64,000 nt of DNA. Origin: Achromobacter xylosoxidans A8. GTDB taxonomy: Bacteria > Pseudomonadota > Gammaproteobacteria > Burkholderiales > Burkholderiaceae_B. This document shows positions 8,490 through 17,002 of this stretch, one piece after another. Under the pieces are notes generated by a model. It was given only the letters and a program-made list of their open reading frames with translations, was not told where the DNA came from and made no database searches. The stretch covers positions 2,480,001-2,544,000 of the forward strand of contig NC_014640.1 in assembly GCF_000165835.1 (NCBI RefSeq). The letters run 5' to 3'. Made by a program: the position numbers and the translations under genes. Every line of letters begins with the position of its first letter. Position 1 is the first letter of the stretch.

Positions 8490-9220
8490 CAGCACAGCCC
8501 TCCGTTGACGGCGATGACCTGGCGCGTGATGTAGGCGGCGCCAGGAGACATCAGGAACACGACGGCGGCGGCCACTTCCTCGGGGCGCCCCATGCGTTGC
8601 GCCGGCACGGCCTTCAGGATTTCCTCGACCGGCACGTGCTCGTCGATCATGTCGGTGTCGATCAGCCCCGGCGCCACGCAGTTGACGGTGATCTGGCGCT
8701 TGGCCAGTTCCACCGCCAGGGCCTTGGCGGCGCCGATCAGGCCGGCCTTGGACGCGCTGTAGTTGACCTGGCCGCGGTTGCCCACCAGGCCGGACACGGA
8801 CGCCATGCAGACCACGCGGCCGGCTGCGCGGCGGCGGATCATGGGCATGGCGAGCGGGCTGAGCACGTTGTAGAAGCCGTCCAGGTTGGTGCGCAGCACC
8901 TGGTCCCAGTCATCGCCGGTCAGAGCGGGAAACGCGCCGTCGCGGGTCAGGCCGGCGTTCAGCACCACGCCGTAATAGGCGCCGTGCGCGTCGATGTCGG
9001 CCTGCAGCGCGGCAGCGCATTGCTGGCGGTCGGCCACGTCGAATTGCAGCACGCGCGCCTGGCGTCCGCGCGCCTGGACTTCGGCCTGTACGGCGTGCGC
9101 CTGGTCGAGTTGCTGGCGGCAGTGCAGCACCAGGTCGTGGCCGGCGTCGGCCAGGGCCAGCGCGATGGCGCGGCCGATGCCGCGGCTCGAGCCGGTTACG
9201 AGGATGGGGGCAGCGCTCAT
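8489..9220 (-). CDS. apeQ: 3-oxoacyl-ACP reductase of aryl polyene synthesis
   Basis: A 243-residue short-chain dehydrogenase of the FabG class. It has an N-terminal GSSRGIGRA nucleotide-binding loop, NAGLTRDG, the catalytic MASVSG serine and the YSASK Tyr-Lys pair, and ends in the usual VNGG strand. It should reduce the beta-ketoacyl-ACP made by the ketosynthases, using NADPH. The start overlaps apeP by 4 bp (ATGA), and apeR follows with a 1-bp overlap, so translation is coupled on both sides. Confidence 0.93.
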   Translation of the reverse strand: MSAAPILVTGSSRGIGRAIALALADAGHDLVLHCRQQLDQAHAVQAEVQARGRQARVLQFDVADRQQCAAALQADIDAHGAYYGVVLNAGLTRDGAFPALTGDDWDQVLRTNLDGFYNVLSPLAMPMIRRRAAGRVVCMASVSGLVGNRGQVNYSASKAGLIGAAKALAVELAKRQITVNCVAPGLIDTDMIDEHVPVEEILKAVPAQRMGRPEEVAAAVVFLMSPGAAYITRQVIAVNGGLC

Positions 9221-9672
9221 TCGGGTGATTCTTCCTGGATAAAAGCGGTGGGGTCCTTGGGCTGATAGACGTTCAGCCTGGCCTCGGCCAGCAGGCGCGC
9301 GTTGTCGCGCAGTTCGCATTCGAAGACGCTCATGCCGCTGGCGTCGACCAGCCCGCGGCGCGCGTGGATGGTCAGGCGGGCGCCGGCGGGCAGCGCGTCG
9401 GCATGGCATTCGTAGCGCCGCGTGCCGAGCAGAAAGCCCAGTTTGACGGGCTCTCCGGCCTGGCGCGCCTGGCAGCCGGCCCAGGCGCCCACGGCTTGCG
9501 CCATCAGCTCTATGCCGAGCCATGGCGGCAGCGAGCCGTCGGGCAGCGAGTAGGGGCCGGGTTTGATTACGGCGTGCGCGGTGAGGCTGTCGGCGTCATG
9601 GCTGCAGACCTCGTCGATCAGGATCATGTCGCCGGCGTGCGGCAGCAGGCTGGAGACGGGCCAGGACGTCAT
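9217..9672 (-). CDS. apeP: 3-hydroxyacyl-ACP dehydratase subunit (ApeP type)
   Basis: A 151-residue hotdog protein. It has a FabA/FabZ-like N-terminus (LLPHAGDMILIDEV) and the long central helix WLGIELMAQAVGAWAG. In the studied APE system ApeP pairs with ApeI to dehydrate the 3-hydroxyacyl-ACP and build the conjugated double bonds. Here an ApeI-like domain is present only as the C-terminus of the ligase at 17738-19438. The gene overlaps both neighbours by 4 bp. Confidence 0.88.
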   Translation of the reverse strand: MTSWPVSSLLPHAGDMILIDEVCSHDADSLTAHAVIKPGPYSLPDGSLPPWLGIELMAQAVGAWAGCQARQAGEPVKLGFLLGTRRYECHADALPAGARLTIHARRGLVDASGMSVFECELRDNARLLAEARLNVYQPKDPTAFIQEESPE

Positions 9673-10868
9673 GGCTGCGCTCCCAGGACCAGGCTGGCGT
9701 TGTTGCCGCCGAAGGCGAAGGAATTGCTCATGGCCAGGCGCGGCCGGCCTTGCGCGTAGCGGTGTTGCGCGGTGCTGAAATCCAGCGCCGGCAGCGCCGG
9801 ATCGGCCTGGCCGTCCCAGACGTGGGGCATCAGCAGGCCGCCGGCATTGCCGGCGGACAGGGTGGCCCAGGCCAATGCCGCTTCCAGCGCGCCGGCCGCG
9901 CCCAGCGCGTGGCCGGTGAGCGCCTTGGTCGAGGCGCAGGGCACGCCCTGCGGAAAGACGGCATGCATGGCCTGGCTTTCCATGGCGTCGTTGTGCGTGG
10001 TGCCGGTCCCGTGTAGATTGACCCAGCCTATGTTGCCCGCGTCCACGCCGGCGGATTGCAGGGCGGCCTGCATGGCTGCCCGCGCGCCGGCGCCGCTGGG
10101 CTCGGGTGCGGACATGTGCCAGGCGTCGGAGCTGGCGCCGCCGCCCAGCAGCGCCACCGAGCAGTCGTCGGCGGGTTCGCGCTCCATCAGGAACAGGACG
10201 CCGGCTTCGCCGATATTGATGCCGCGGCGGTTGGCCGAGAACGGCAGGCACAGCGTGTCGTCGATGGCTTCCAGCGTGGCGAAGCCGTTGATGGTCAGGC
10301 GGCACAAGGTATCGGCGCCGCCGCAGACCACCGCGTCGCACAGGCCCGAGGCCAATAGCCGGCGCGCTGACAGCAGGGCGCGGGCGCTGGAGGTGCAGGC
10401 CGTGGATAGCGTGTAGGCCGGTCCGGCGATGCCCAGCCAATCCGCGAAGAACGCGGCGGGCGACGACAGGGCCTGGCGGCGGTAGTCGTAGCTGTCCGGC
10501 CACGCGCCCTGCGCCGCCAGTTGGCGGAAGGCGGGCGCGTTGTCATTGACGCCGGAGGTGCTGGTGCCCAGCACCACGGCGACGCGGGCGGCGCCATGGC
10601 GGGCCACGGCGCCGCGCAATTGCGGTTCGATCTGGAGCGCGGCGGCCAGCAGCAATTGATTGTTGCGGCTGCGATGATGGGCGGGCAGCGTCTCGGGGAT
10701 GGGCGGCAGCGCGCCCGCATGGCCGCCCAGCATCAGCGTGCGGCCATGAACCCAGTCCGATTGCGGGCGCATGCCCGAAGTGTCGCCGGCGAATGCGGCG
10801 CGGGCCACGGCGTCGATGCCGGCGCCCAGCGCGCACACCACGCCGGGCGTACCCAACCAGCTGTTCAT
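9669..10868 (-). CDS. apeO: beta-ketoacyl-ACP synthase, elongating KS (ApeO type)
   Basis: A 399-residue ketosynthase with nucleophile STACTSSARA and histidines in LHGTGTTHND and LTGHALGAAG. It ends in SNSFAFGGNNASL. It should pair with the chain-length-factor-like protein encoded first in the operon (21360-22085) as a type II PKS core. The start at 10868 overlaps the preceding stop by 4 bp. An in-frame extension upstream is only an open shadow of the lipoprotein gene. Confidence 0.92.
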   Translation of the reverse strand: MNSWLGTPGVVCALGAGIDAVARAAFAGDTSGMRPQSDWVHGRTLMLGGHAGALPPIPETLPAHHRSRNNQLLLAAALQIEPQLRGAVARHGAARVAVVLGTSTSGVNDNAPAFRQLAAQGAWPDSYDYRRQALSSPAAFFADWLGIAGPAYTLSTACTSSARALLSARRLLASGLCDAVVCGGADTLCRLTINGFATLEAIDDTLCLPFSANRRGINIGEAGVLFLMEREPADDCSVALLGGGASSDAWHMSAPEPSGAGARAAMQAALQSAGVDAGNIGWVNLHGTGTTHNDAMESQAMHAVFPQGVPCASTKALTGHALGAAGALEAALAWATLSAGNAGGLLMPHVWDGQADPALPALDFSTAQHRYAQGRPRLAMSNSFAFGGNNASLVLGAQP

Positions 10869-11422
10869 GGCTGCTCCTTCAAGGGCGAGATCCGCCAGGT
10901 GACCCTGTCGGAGGTGGTGATGGTGAATGTGCCGGCTTGCGCGGCTTGCGGCCAGCGCACGCTCCAGCGCGAGCGGCCGCCTTCCAGCAGCTCGCGTTGG
11001 GCCGCGCCGCCGTCCTGCCGGCTGGCGCGCCAGTGGCCGGCGCCGTAGGCCGCGTCCAGCTCCGCTTCGGGCGTCCACGCGAAGATCAGGGCGGCGAACA
11101 GATCGCGCGCCTGGGCGTTGGGCCGCAGGAAGCCGTCATTGCGCCATTGCCCGTGTTCCAGCATCTGCCGCGCCTGCGGTACGCCCATGGGGTCGAACAG
11201 CGACCAGCGCAAGGCGGCGCCTTCGCGCTGCACCACCAGCAGCGTGTCCAGGGCGGGCTGGCCGGCGGCGGACTGCACCACGTGCAACTGCCGCGGTAGC
11301 GAAAAGTCCGCGTCGCGCGCCGGCACGGGCGGCGCGCCCGCGCAGCCCGCCAGCAGGGCGAGCGCCGCGGCCGCGGCCAAGGCGCGCGCGGCGGAGAGGA
11401 GGAAGCTGCGGGCGGCGGCCAT
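10865..11422 (-). CDS. DUF3261-type outer-membrane lipoprotein of the APE cluster
   Basis: A 185-residue protein with a lipoprotein signal (lipobox LAGC). The mature part is beta-rich: LHVVQSAAGQPALDTLLVVQ, LRWSLFDPMGVPQAR, then a C-terminal strand set. It resembles the DUF3261 lipoproteins found in aryl polyene clusters (position of ApeN), and probably helps move or anchor the pigment in the envelope. The start at 11422 is the Met that begins the signal peptide. It ends with a 4-bp overlap with apeO. Confidence 0.8.
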   Translation of the reverse strand: MAAARSFLLSAARALAAAAALALLAGCAGAPPVPARDADFSLPRQLHVVQSAAGQPALDTLLVVQREGAALRWSLFDPMGVPQARQMLEHGQWRNDGFLRPNAQARDLFAALIFAWTPEAELDAAYGAGHWRASRQDGGAAQRELLEGGRSRWSVRWPQAAQAGTFTITTSDRVTWRISPLKEQP

Positions 11423-11430
11423 GGTCGGGA

Positions 11431-12693
11431 TCAGGCGGGCAGCGGCTGCGTTTCGGCGCCGCGGCAAAGCTCGCTCAGCATGCGCAGGCGGCGTTGCGGG
11501 TTGGCGACGAAGGGGTTGTTCTGGTCCCAGGCATAGCCCGCCAGGATGGAACTGATCATGCGGCGGATCTCGGGCTGCGCGTTCTCGTAGAAGACCACGT
11601 CCTGGAATTCGCCGCTGTACCAGCCCTGGACATAGGCGCGGAAGGTTTCCACGCCCACCATCAGCGGATCGGCGAAGTCGGCCTGCCAGTCGACCTGGTC
11701 GCCGCTCAGTTGCCGATGCAAGGCGTCGGCCGCCAGCTTGGACGAGCGCAGGGCGATGGTGACGCCGGAGGAAAAGACCGGGTCCAGAAATTCCGCCGCG
11801 TTGCCCAGCAGCGCGTAGCCGGGGCCGTGCAGTTGCCGCACGCTGGCCGAATAGCCGCCAATGGTATTGGCGGGCGTATCCCAGACCGCGTTCTGCAAGA
11901 CGCGCTTGAGGTTGGGCGCGGCATCGGCCATCTCGCGCAGCGTGGCCATCAGGTCCTGGCCGGGGCCGCCGAAGAGGTTCTCGCCGCCGACGACGCCGAA
12001 CGAGCAGCGGCCATTGGAGAAGGGGATCAGCCAGTACCAGATGCCGCGTTCTTCCGGGTGCACGCTGATCAGGATCTTCTCGCGGTCGAAGCCGGGATCG
12101 TCGATGCGGTCTTCGATATGGGTAAAGATGGCCTTGCGTGGCGGCATCGACGAGGGGCGCTCCAGGTCCAGCAGGCGCGCCAGCACGCGGCCGTAGCCGC
12201 TGGCGTCGAGGACGAACCGGCTCTTCACCTGATAGGGTGTGCCGTCGGCGCGGCGCACGTCCAGCAAGGGGCCGTCGCCGCCGAAATCGGCTGCCGTCAC
12301 TTCCTGCAAGTAGCGCACCTCCACGCCTTGGCGGGCGGCATCGTCCGCCAGCACTTTGTCGAAGTGCGCGCGCTGCACCTGGAACGTGGTGCCGGGGCCG
12401 GCGCTGAACTTGTCGCGGAAATCGAAGTGCGTGTAGCGGTCGCCGCAGGCGAAGGCCGCGCCGTTCTTGACCTGGAAGCCGGCGGCTTGCACCGCCGGCA
12501 GCATGCCTGCTTCTTCCACGAATTCCAGGCAATGGGCCAGCAGGCTTTCGCCGATGGAAAAGCGCGGGAACTGCTGGCGTTCCAGCATCAGGACATCATG
12601 TCCTTGTCGTTTCAACAGGGCGGCGGCGACCGCGCCCGCGGGGCCTGCGCCGATGACTACAACTTCCCGATGTTCCATGCCAGGTATGTCCAT
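11431..12693 (-). CDS. FAD-dependent halogenase/monooxygenase-like oxidoreductase
   Basis: A 420-residue flavoprotein. It opens with VVVIGAGPAGAVAAALL (GxGxxG) and continues with FPRFSIGESLL. It contains FQVKNGAAFACG around Lys76, which fits the F-x-x-K-x-G-x-x-F block holding the catalytic lysine in flavin-dependent halogenases. It also contains WYWLIP near residue 219, which fits their WxWxIP signature. The C-terminus has FSSGVTIALRSSKLAAD. Non-halogenating relatives share parts of this pattern, so halogenation is a proposal, not a call. Placed between the exporter and the DUF3261 lipoprotein, it probably modifies the aryl head group. The stop of the exporter gene immediately precedes its ATG. 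Confidence 0.82.
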   Translation of the reverse strand: MDIPGMEHREVVVIGAGPAGAVAAALLKRQGHDVLMLERQQFPRFSIGESLLAHCLEFVEEAGMLPAVQAAGFQVKNGAAFACGDRYTHFDFRDKFSAGPGTTFQVQRAHFDKVLADDAARQGVEVRYLQEVTAADFGGDGPLLDVRRADGTPYQVKSRFVLDASGYGRVLARLLDLERPSSMPPRKAIFTHIEDRIDDPGFDREKILISVHPEERGIWYWLIPFSNGRCSFGVVGGENLFGGPGQDLMATLREMADAAPNLKRVLQNAVWDTPANTIGGYSASVRQLHGPGYALLGNAAEFLDPVFSSGVTIALRSSKLAADALHRQLSGDQVDWQADFADPLMVGVETFRAYVQGWYSGEFQDVVFYENAQPEIRRMISSILAGYAWDQNNPFVANPQRRLRMLSELCRGAETQPLPA

Positions 12694-15045
12694 TTAGTTA
12701 TTGAAAGCAGGATGCGGCGCGGTCTCGCGCGGCGGGTTGATCCAGGGCGCCCAGAGCAGCGAGAAGGCCACGCCCAGGGCCACCGCCAGTCCGAAATTGG
12801 CGATGGCGGGGGTCTGGCTGATGGCGAGCAGGCCGAAGGACAGCAAGGTGGTGGCGGCGCCCAGCAGGATGCCGACCAGGCTGGCGGCCGCGCCCGCGAC
12901 TCGCTCGTACATGAAGATGGCGTAGTCCACGCCGATGGCGGAAACCAGCAACAGGCCGAACAGGCTGAACAGGGTGAGCGGCTGGCCCAGGTAGCCCAGC
13001 GCGGCCAGGCTGCATGCGGTGGCCGCCAGCGGGACGGCCAGGATGCGCCAGGCGGCGGCGCGTCCCAGGGTCAGCAGCAGCAGGGCGGCCGCGACCACGT
13101 AGGACAACAGCTTGAGTTCGGCGGCTTCGACCCGCGTCGCCGCGAACATGCGGTTCAATTCGCCGCTGCGGTCCACCAGCGTGACGTCCGGCGCGGCGCG
13201 GGCGATGGCCTCCAGCGCGGACGCGTCGCGCAGGCCCAGCAATGTCACCATGCCAGCGGCTTGCCCATCGCGCATGCCCAGCCACAGCGGTCGCCAGCGT
13301 TCCGCCAGCGGACCTTGCAGCGCTTCGTCGATTGTCTGCGGCGGCAGTGCGGCCATGGACTGGAGCTCCTGGCGCAAGGCTTCGTAGGGGATGCCGAGGT
13401 CGGTGACCGGCTTCCAGACTTCCGGTTGCGCGGCCAGCGCGGCCAGCTTCGAACCCAGCGCCTGTTGCCCGGCGGCTGGCGAGACCAGCTGGCTCAAGGC
13501 GTTGTAGGCAGCGAGATCGCCGCGTGCAACCAGGGCATCCAGCGCCTGCGACACCAGCGCCTGCCTGCGCAGCAGTTCGTCGGCATCGGGCGCGCGCACC
13601 AGGAAGAATTGGCTGGTCGGCATGAAACCGGTGATTTCGCCGATCTGGCGGGCCTGTTGCAGCAAGGGCGCGGGCAGGCTCAGCCACTGCCGCAGATCGT
13701 CCTGGATGCTCAGCCGGCCGATGCCGCCGGCGGTGGCGGCGAACAAGGCCAGGGCGCCCAGCCAGAGCATGGCGCGGCGTCCGGCCACACGTGCGCGCGC
13801 GCGCAGCGCGGCCTCGGCAAAGCGCAGCAGCGGCTGCCAGGGGCGGGGCCGCCAGCCGTCCATCCAGGCCGGCAACTGGCACACGGTGCAGGCGTACGCG
13901 CCCAACAGGCCGGCGGCCGAGAACACCGCGGTCTGCGTCAGCGCCGGAAACGGGGTGAACGCCAGCGCGACGTAGCCGACCAGGCTGGCGGCCAAGCTGA
14001 TGGTGAGCCCGGGCAGGACGCGCCGCAGCGCGGGCCAGGCCTGCCAGTCGGCCATGCCGTAGCTCTTGCCCAGCCAGTGCATGGGGAAATCCACCGCGAC
14101 GCCGATCAGGCTGGCGCCGATCACCAGGGTCAGGACGTGGATGGAGCCGAACACGGCCACGCAGGCCACCGCGCCCGTCAACAGTCCGACGGCGACCGGC
14201 ACGAAGGCCAGCAGCGCGCGCACGCGCCGCAGCGCCAAAAGCAGGACCAGCACGATGCCGATGGTGGCCACGGTGCCGATCCAGCTGCTCTCTGCGACCG
14301 CTTGCGCCCGGCCCGCGGCCGCGTACAAGGGGCCGCCCGCTACCAGCAGTTCGGCGCCGGCCGCGCTCAGGGCCTGGCGGTCCAGTTCGAGTTGAGCGGC
14401 GATCTGCTGGGGGGCAGCGGCGTCGAAGGCGTCGCCGCGGGTTTCGGCGCGCACCAGCACCCAACGCCTGCCGCCGTGCTCGGCCTGCAGGGTGCCTGTG
14501 CCCATGTCGTACTGCACGGCGCCGCCGGGGCGCAGCGCCTGCTCGGCGCGGCGCGTGAGGCCCAGCCAGTCCTGGTCCACCGGCACCAGTCCGGAGGACG
14601 AAAACGGGTCCGACAGTTCGCGCGCGCGGCGCTGGGCGTAGGCGGCGGGGTCGGTCTCAAGCTGGCGCCGGTCCGCTGCGGGCAGCATGGCCAAGCGGCC
14701 CGATAGCAATTGCGCGCGCAGCGCGGCCACGTCGACCTGCAGTTCCACCTGCACGGAGGAGTACAGGCCGCTGTCCGTCCAACGCTGCGCCAGCAGGCGC
14801 GCGGGCGTGGCGGAGTCCGCGCCGGAAGTCGCGGCGACCAGCGCGATGAGCTGGCGCGACAAGGGCTCCTGGATGCGGGCCTCGGCCAGCTGGCGCGTGG
14901 CGTCGGCGCCGGCTTGCGGCACCAGTTCCATCAGGTTGGCCGACACCGGCCAGCCGTGGCGGCTTTGCCACGCGCCGGCGCAGAGGATCAGCAGCAGCCC
15001 CAGCTTGAACAGCCGCGGCAGCCAGCGCTCAATCGGCGAACGCAC
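12694..15045 (-). CDS. MMPL/RND-type exporter of the APE cluster
   Basis: A 783-residue polytopic membrane protein with the duplicated RND layout. It has one N-terminal helix, a large periplasmic domain, five to six helices, a second periplasmic domain, and a second helix bundle ending near RETAPHPAFNN. GVAVDFPMHWLG and IGVDYAIFMYERV are the paired helix-4-type segments. It corresponds to the ApeM position and should export the pigment or its lipid conjugate with the LolA-like carrier. The start is a GTG at 15045 with GGAG eight bases upstream. It overlaps the LolA-like gene by 17 bp. Confidence 0.9.
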   Translation of the reverse strand: MRSPIERWLPRLFKLGLLLILCAGAWQSRHGWPVSANLMELVPQAGADATRQLAEARIQEPLSRQLIALVAATSGADSATPARLLAQRWTDSGLYSSVQVELQVDVAALRAQLLSGRLAMLPAADRRQLETDPAAYAQRRARELSDPFSSSGLVPVDQDWLGLTRRAEQALRPGGAVQYDMGTGTLQAEHGGRRWVLVRAETRGDAFDAAAPQQIAAQLELDRQALSAAGAELLVAGGPLYAAAGRAQAVAESSWIGTVATIGIVLVLLLALRRVRALLAFVPVAVGLLTGAVACVAVFGSIHVLTLVIGASLIGVAVDFPMHWLGKSYGMADWQAWPALRRVLPGLTISLAASLVGYVALAFTPFPALTQTAVFSAAGLLGAYACTVCQLPAWMDGWRPRPWQPLLRFAEAALRARARVAGRRAMLWLGALALFAATAGGIGRLSIQDDLRQWLSLPAPLLQQARQIGEITGFMPTSQFFLVRAPDADELLRRQALVSQALDALVARGDLAAYNALSQLVSPAAGQQALGSKLAALAAQPEVWKPVTDLGIPYEALRQELQSMAALPPQTIDEALQGPLAERWRPLWLGMRDGQAAGMVTLLGLRDASALEAIARAAPDVTLVDRSGELNRMFAATRVEAAELKLLSYVVAAALLLLTLGRAAAWRILAVPLAATACSLAALGYLGQPLTLFSLFGLLLVSAIGVDYAIFMYERVAGAAASLVGILLGAATTLLSFGLLAISQTPAIANFGLAVALGVAFSLLWAPWINPPRETAPHPAFNN

Positions 15046-15646
15046 GTTGCTCCTCGGCGCTCAGGACCTGCGCGGCTTGCGCATCCTTCATCTGCAGCAC
15101 GCTGCGGTCGCCCTGCGTCTCGCGCAGTTCGATGCGGTCTACCAGCGCGCCGCCGTTGATCTGGATGTTGTCGAAGATCTGGCGCAGCAGGACCGAGCGC
15201 GGCGTCAACAGCAGTTGCCATGCGTCCGCCTGGCCGGTGAGCGTCAGGTCGAAGTTCTCGCGCAGGCCGGCGGTGTCCCCCGCCAGCACCGACAGGAACA
15301 GCCGGTTCTCGCGGCCGGCGCCGGAATGCTGCGGCAGGGCCTGCCATTTGCCGGCTTCGTCGCGCCGGAAGATGCCGTTGGCGTTGATGCGCAAGTCCTG
15401 TGCGATCGGCGTGCGCAGCAGCCATAGCAGGCCCTTGCCCGCCGCCAGCGTGAAGTCGCCGCGGCTGGTCAGCGGTTGCGGCAGCGAGCGCAGGAACTTC
15501 TGCTGCACGAAGTGGCCGCGCACCACGGGCGTGGCGCTCAACTGCCGCTGCAGATCGGCCAGGTCGAAGGCCCGGGCGGCAAAGGGCAGCAGCGCCAGGG
15601 CCAGCAGGGCGCACAGGCGGCGCGCGAAAACCAGGCAGCGCTTCAT
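15029..15646 (-). CDS. LolA-like outer-membrane lipoprotein carrier
   Basis: A 205-residue protein with a signal peptide (MKRCLVFARRLCALLALALL, cleavage near ARA-FD). A LolA-type half-barrel follows: VVRGHFVQQKFLRSLPQPL, SRGDFTLAAGKGLLW, and C-terminal DRIELRETQGD. LolA homologues in aryl polyene clusters (position of ApeL) are thought to carry the polyene lipid across the periplasm. The 4-bp ATGA overlap with the thioesterase gene fixes the start. Longer in-frame versions lack a signal peptide at the N-terminus. Confidence 0.85.
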   Translation of the reverse strand: MKRCLVFARRLCALLALALLPFAARAFDLADLQRQLSATPVVRGHFVQQKFLRSLPQPLTSRGDFTLAAGKGLLWLLRTPIAQDLRINANGIFRRDEAGKWQALPQHSGAGRENRLFLSVLAGDTAGLRENFDLTLTGQADAWQLLLTPRSVLLRQIFDNIQINGGALVDRIELRETQGDRSVLQMKDAQAAQVLSAEEQRAFAD

Positions 15647-16086
15647 GCGGGCGTCTCCATCGATTGCAGCTTGCGCTTCACGGCGTCGACCAGCGCGGCG
15701 GGCGAGGCCAGCTGCATTTCGCGGGTCTGGATGCAGACCGCCACCTGTTCGGAGGTGGCGCGCGTCAGGCGCTGGCCGCTGGCGGCGTCCAGGATCAGAT
15801 AGTTGATCTTCAGGCGGTGTTCCCATTCCACCAGTTCGGCGCGCACCCGCAGGCGCTGGCCGAACTGCGCGGGTTGCGCATAGCGCAGATGCAGGTCGAT
15901 CACCGGCCAGGCGTAGCCGCTGGCGCGCATGGCGTCGTAGTTGTGTCCCAACTGGTCCAGCAGTTCGCAGCGGGCCTGTTCCAGGTACTTCACATAGTGG
16001 CCGTGCCAGACGACGTGGAGCGAATCGACGTCGAAGAAGGGCACGCGGATTTCGACTTCAGCGCCGATGGCGCCTCGTTTACGCAT
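15643..16086 (-). CDS. acyl-CoA thioesterase-like protein (4HBT hotdog)
   Basis: A 147-residue hotdog enzyme with the 4-hydroxybenzoyl-CoA-thioesterase signature FFDVDSLHVVWHGHYVKYLE, in which the Asp and HxxWHGxY residues line the active site. This position corresponds to ApeK in other clusters. It may release or edit an aryl-polyenoyl thioester. The ATG at 16086 overlaps the acyltransferase stop by 8 bp. Confidence 0.85.
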   Translation of the reverse strand: MRKRGAIGAEVEIRVPFFDVDSLHVVWHGHYVKYLEQARCELLDQLGHNYDAMRASGYAWPVIDLHLRYAQPAQFGQRLRVRAELVEWEHRLKINYLILDAASGQRLTRATSEQVAVCIQTREMQLASPAALVDAVKRKLQSMETPA

Positions 16087-17002
16087 CGTCTTTCCAGAAG
16101 GGATAAAAGTTGAACCATTGCAGCGGCGCCTGGCGGCAGTGCGCGGCAAGCCGGCAGGCATAGCGCTGGGCCACTTCGGCGATCCGGGCCTGGCGCGTGG
16201 CGCGCGTCCATTCGATGCCGTCGGACAGGCGTTCCATCGCCACGCGGTAGCGCGCGCCGTGGCGCGTGCAGAACAGCAGATTGACCGGGCAGCGCAGCAG
16301 CCCGGCCAGCAGCCAGGGGCCTTGCGGGAGCAGGGCGGTGGCGCCCAGGAAATCAACGGGCGTGCAGCGGTCGCCTTGCAGCGGCACGCGGTCGCCGGCA
16401 ATGGCCAGCCATTCGCCGCGGTCCAGGCGCTGTGCCAGATCCAGCATGGCGGGAGCATCCAGCTCGCTGACCTGGATCATGCGCAGCCCGCCGCCTGCGT
16501 CATGCAGCAGGCGGCTGAAATGGGCCGCGTGCTTGTCATGGACCAGCACGTTGAGATGCAAGGTGCCGCTTTGTTCCGCCAGCGCGCGGCAGACCTCGAT
16601 GTTGCCCAGGTGCGAGCCGACCAGGATCTGGCCGCGGTTCCTGCCCATCTGCGCGTGCAGGCCGTCGGGGTCGGAGATGTCCAGGTTGGCCATGGTGATC
16701 TTGCCCTGCCAGACGTCCAGCTTGTCCAGGATGGCGTTGGCGAACGCGAGGTACTGGCGATAGACGGGCATGCGGCGCGGCAGCGGCTCGGCCAGCTCCC
16801 CGGATTGCGCCAGCCGGCGCTGGTAGGCCGCGATCGAGCGCCGGGCGCGGCCGCCGGAGACATAGAAATACAGCACGACCATCCAGACCACGGGCGCGAC
16901 CAGTCTGCGTCCCAAAGTGCGTGCCGCCCAGGCGGTCAGGCGCATCAGCGCGGCGCTGCCGCGTTCGGGCTGGCCGGCCCAATGCTGGTCGGCGGCGCTC
17001 AT
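16079..17002 (-). CDS. LpxL/HtrB-like lipid acyltransferase of the APE cluster
   Basis: A 307-residue protein with one N-terminal membrane helix (LVAPVVWMVVLYFYV) and the HX4E active-site motif in VGSHLGNIEVC. It also has GDRVPLQGD and a C-terminal FNFYPFWKDD. This is the lauroyl-acyltransferase fold that loads acyl chains onto lipid A; in APE clusters it presumably transfers the polyene acyl chain to a lipid anchor. In some bacteria it is fused to the glycosyltransferase. Here they are two genes overlapping by 4 bp (ATGA at 16999-17002). Confidence 0.87.
   Translation of the reverse strand: MSAADQHWAGQPERGSAALMRLTAWAARTLGRRLVAPVVWMVVLYFYVSGGRARRSIAAYQRRLAQSGELAEPLPRRMPVYRQYLAFANAILDKLDVWQGKITMANLDISDPDGLHAQMGRNRGQILVGSHLGNIEVCRALAEQSGTLHLNVLVHDKHAAHFSRLLHDAGGGLRMIQVSELDAPAMLDLAQRLDRGEWLAIAGDRVPLQGDRCTPVDFLGATALLPQGPWLLAGLLRCPVNLLFCTRHGARYRVAMERLSDGIEWTRATRQARIAEVAQRYACRLAAHCRQAPLQWFNFYPFWKDDA

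Noticed and set aside
10927..14706. A 1259-residue open frame on the plus strand opposite the APE exporter, flavoenzyme and lipoprotein genes.
   Set aside because: It is antisense to genes with clear family motifs, its translation is Ala/Arg/Gly/Gln-rich low complexity, and long antisense frames are expected at this GC content.
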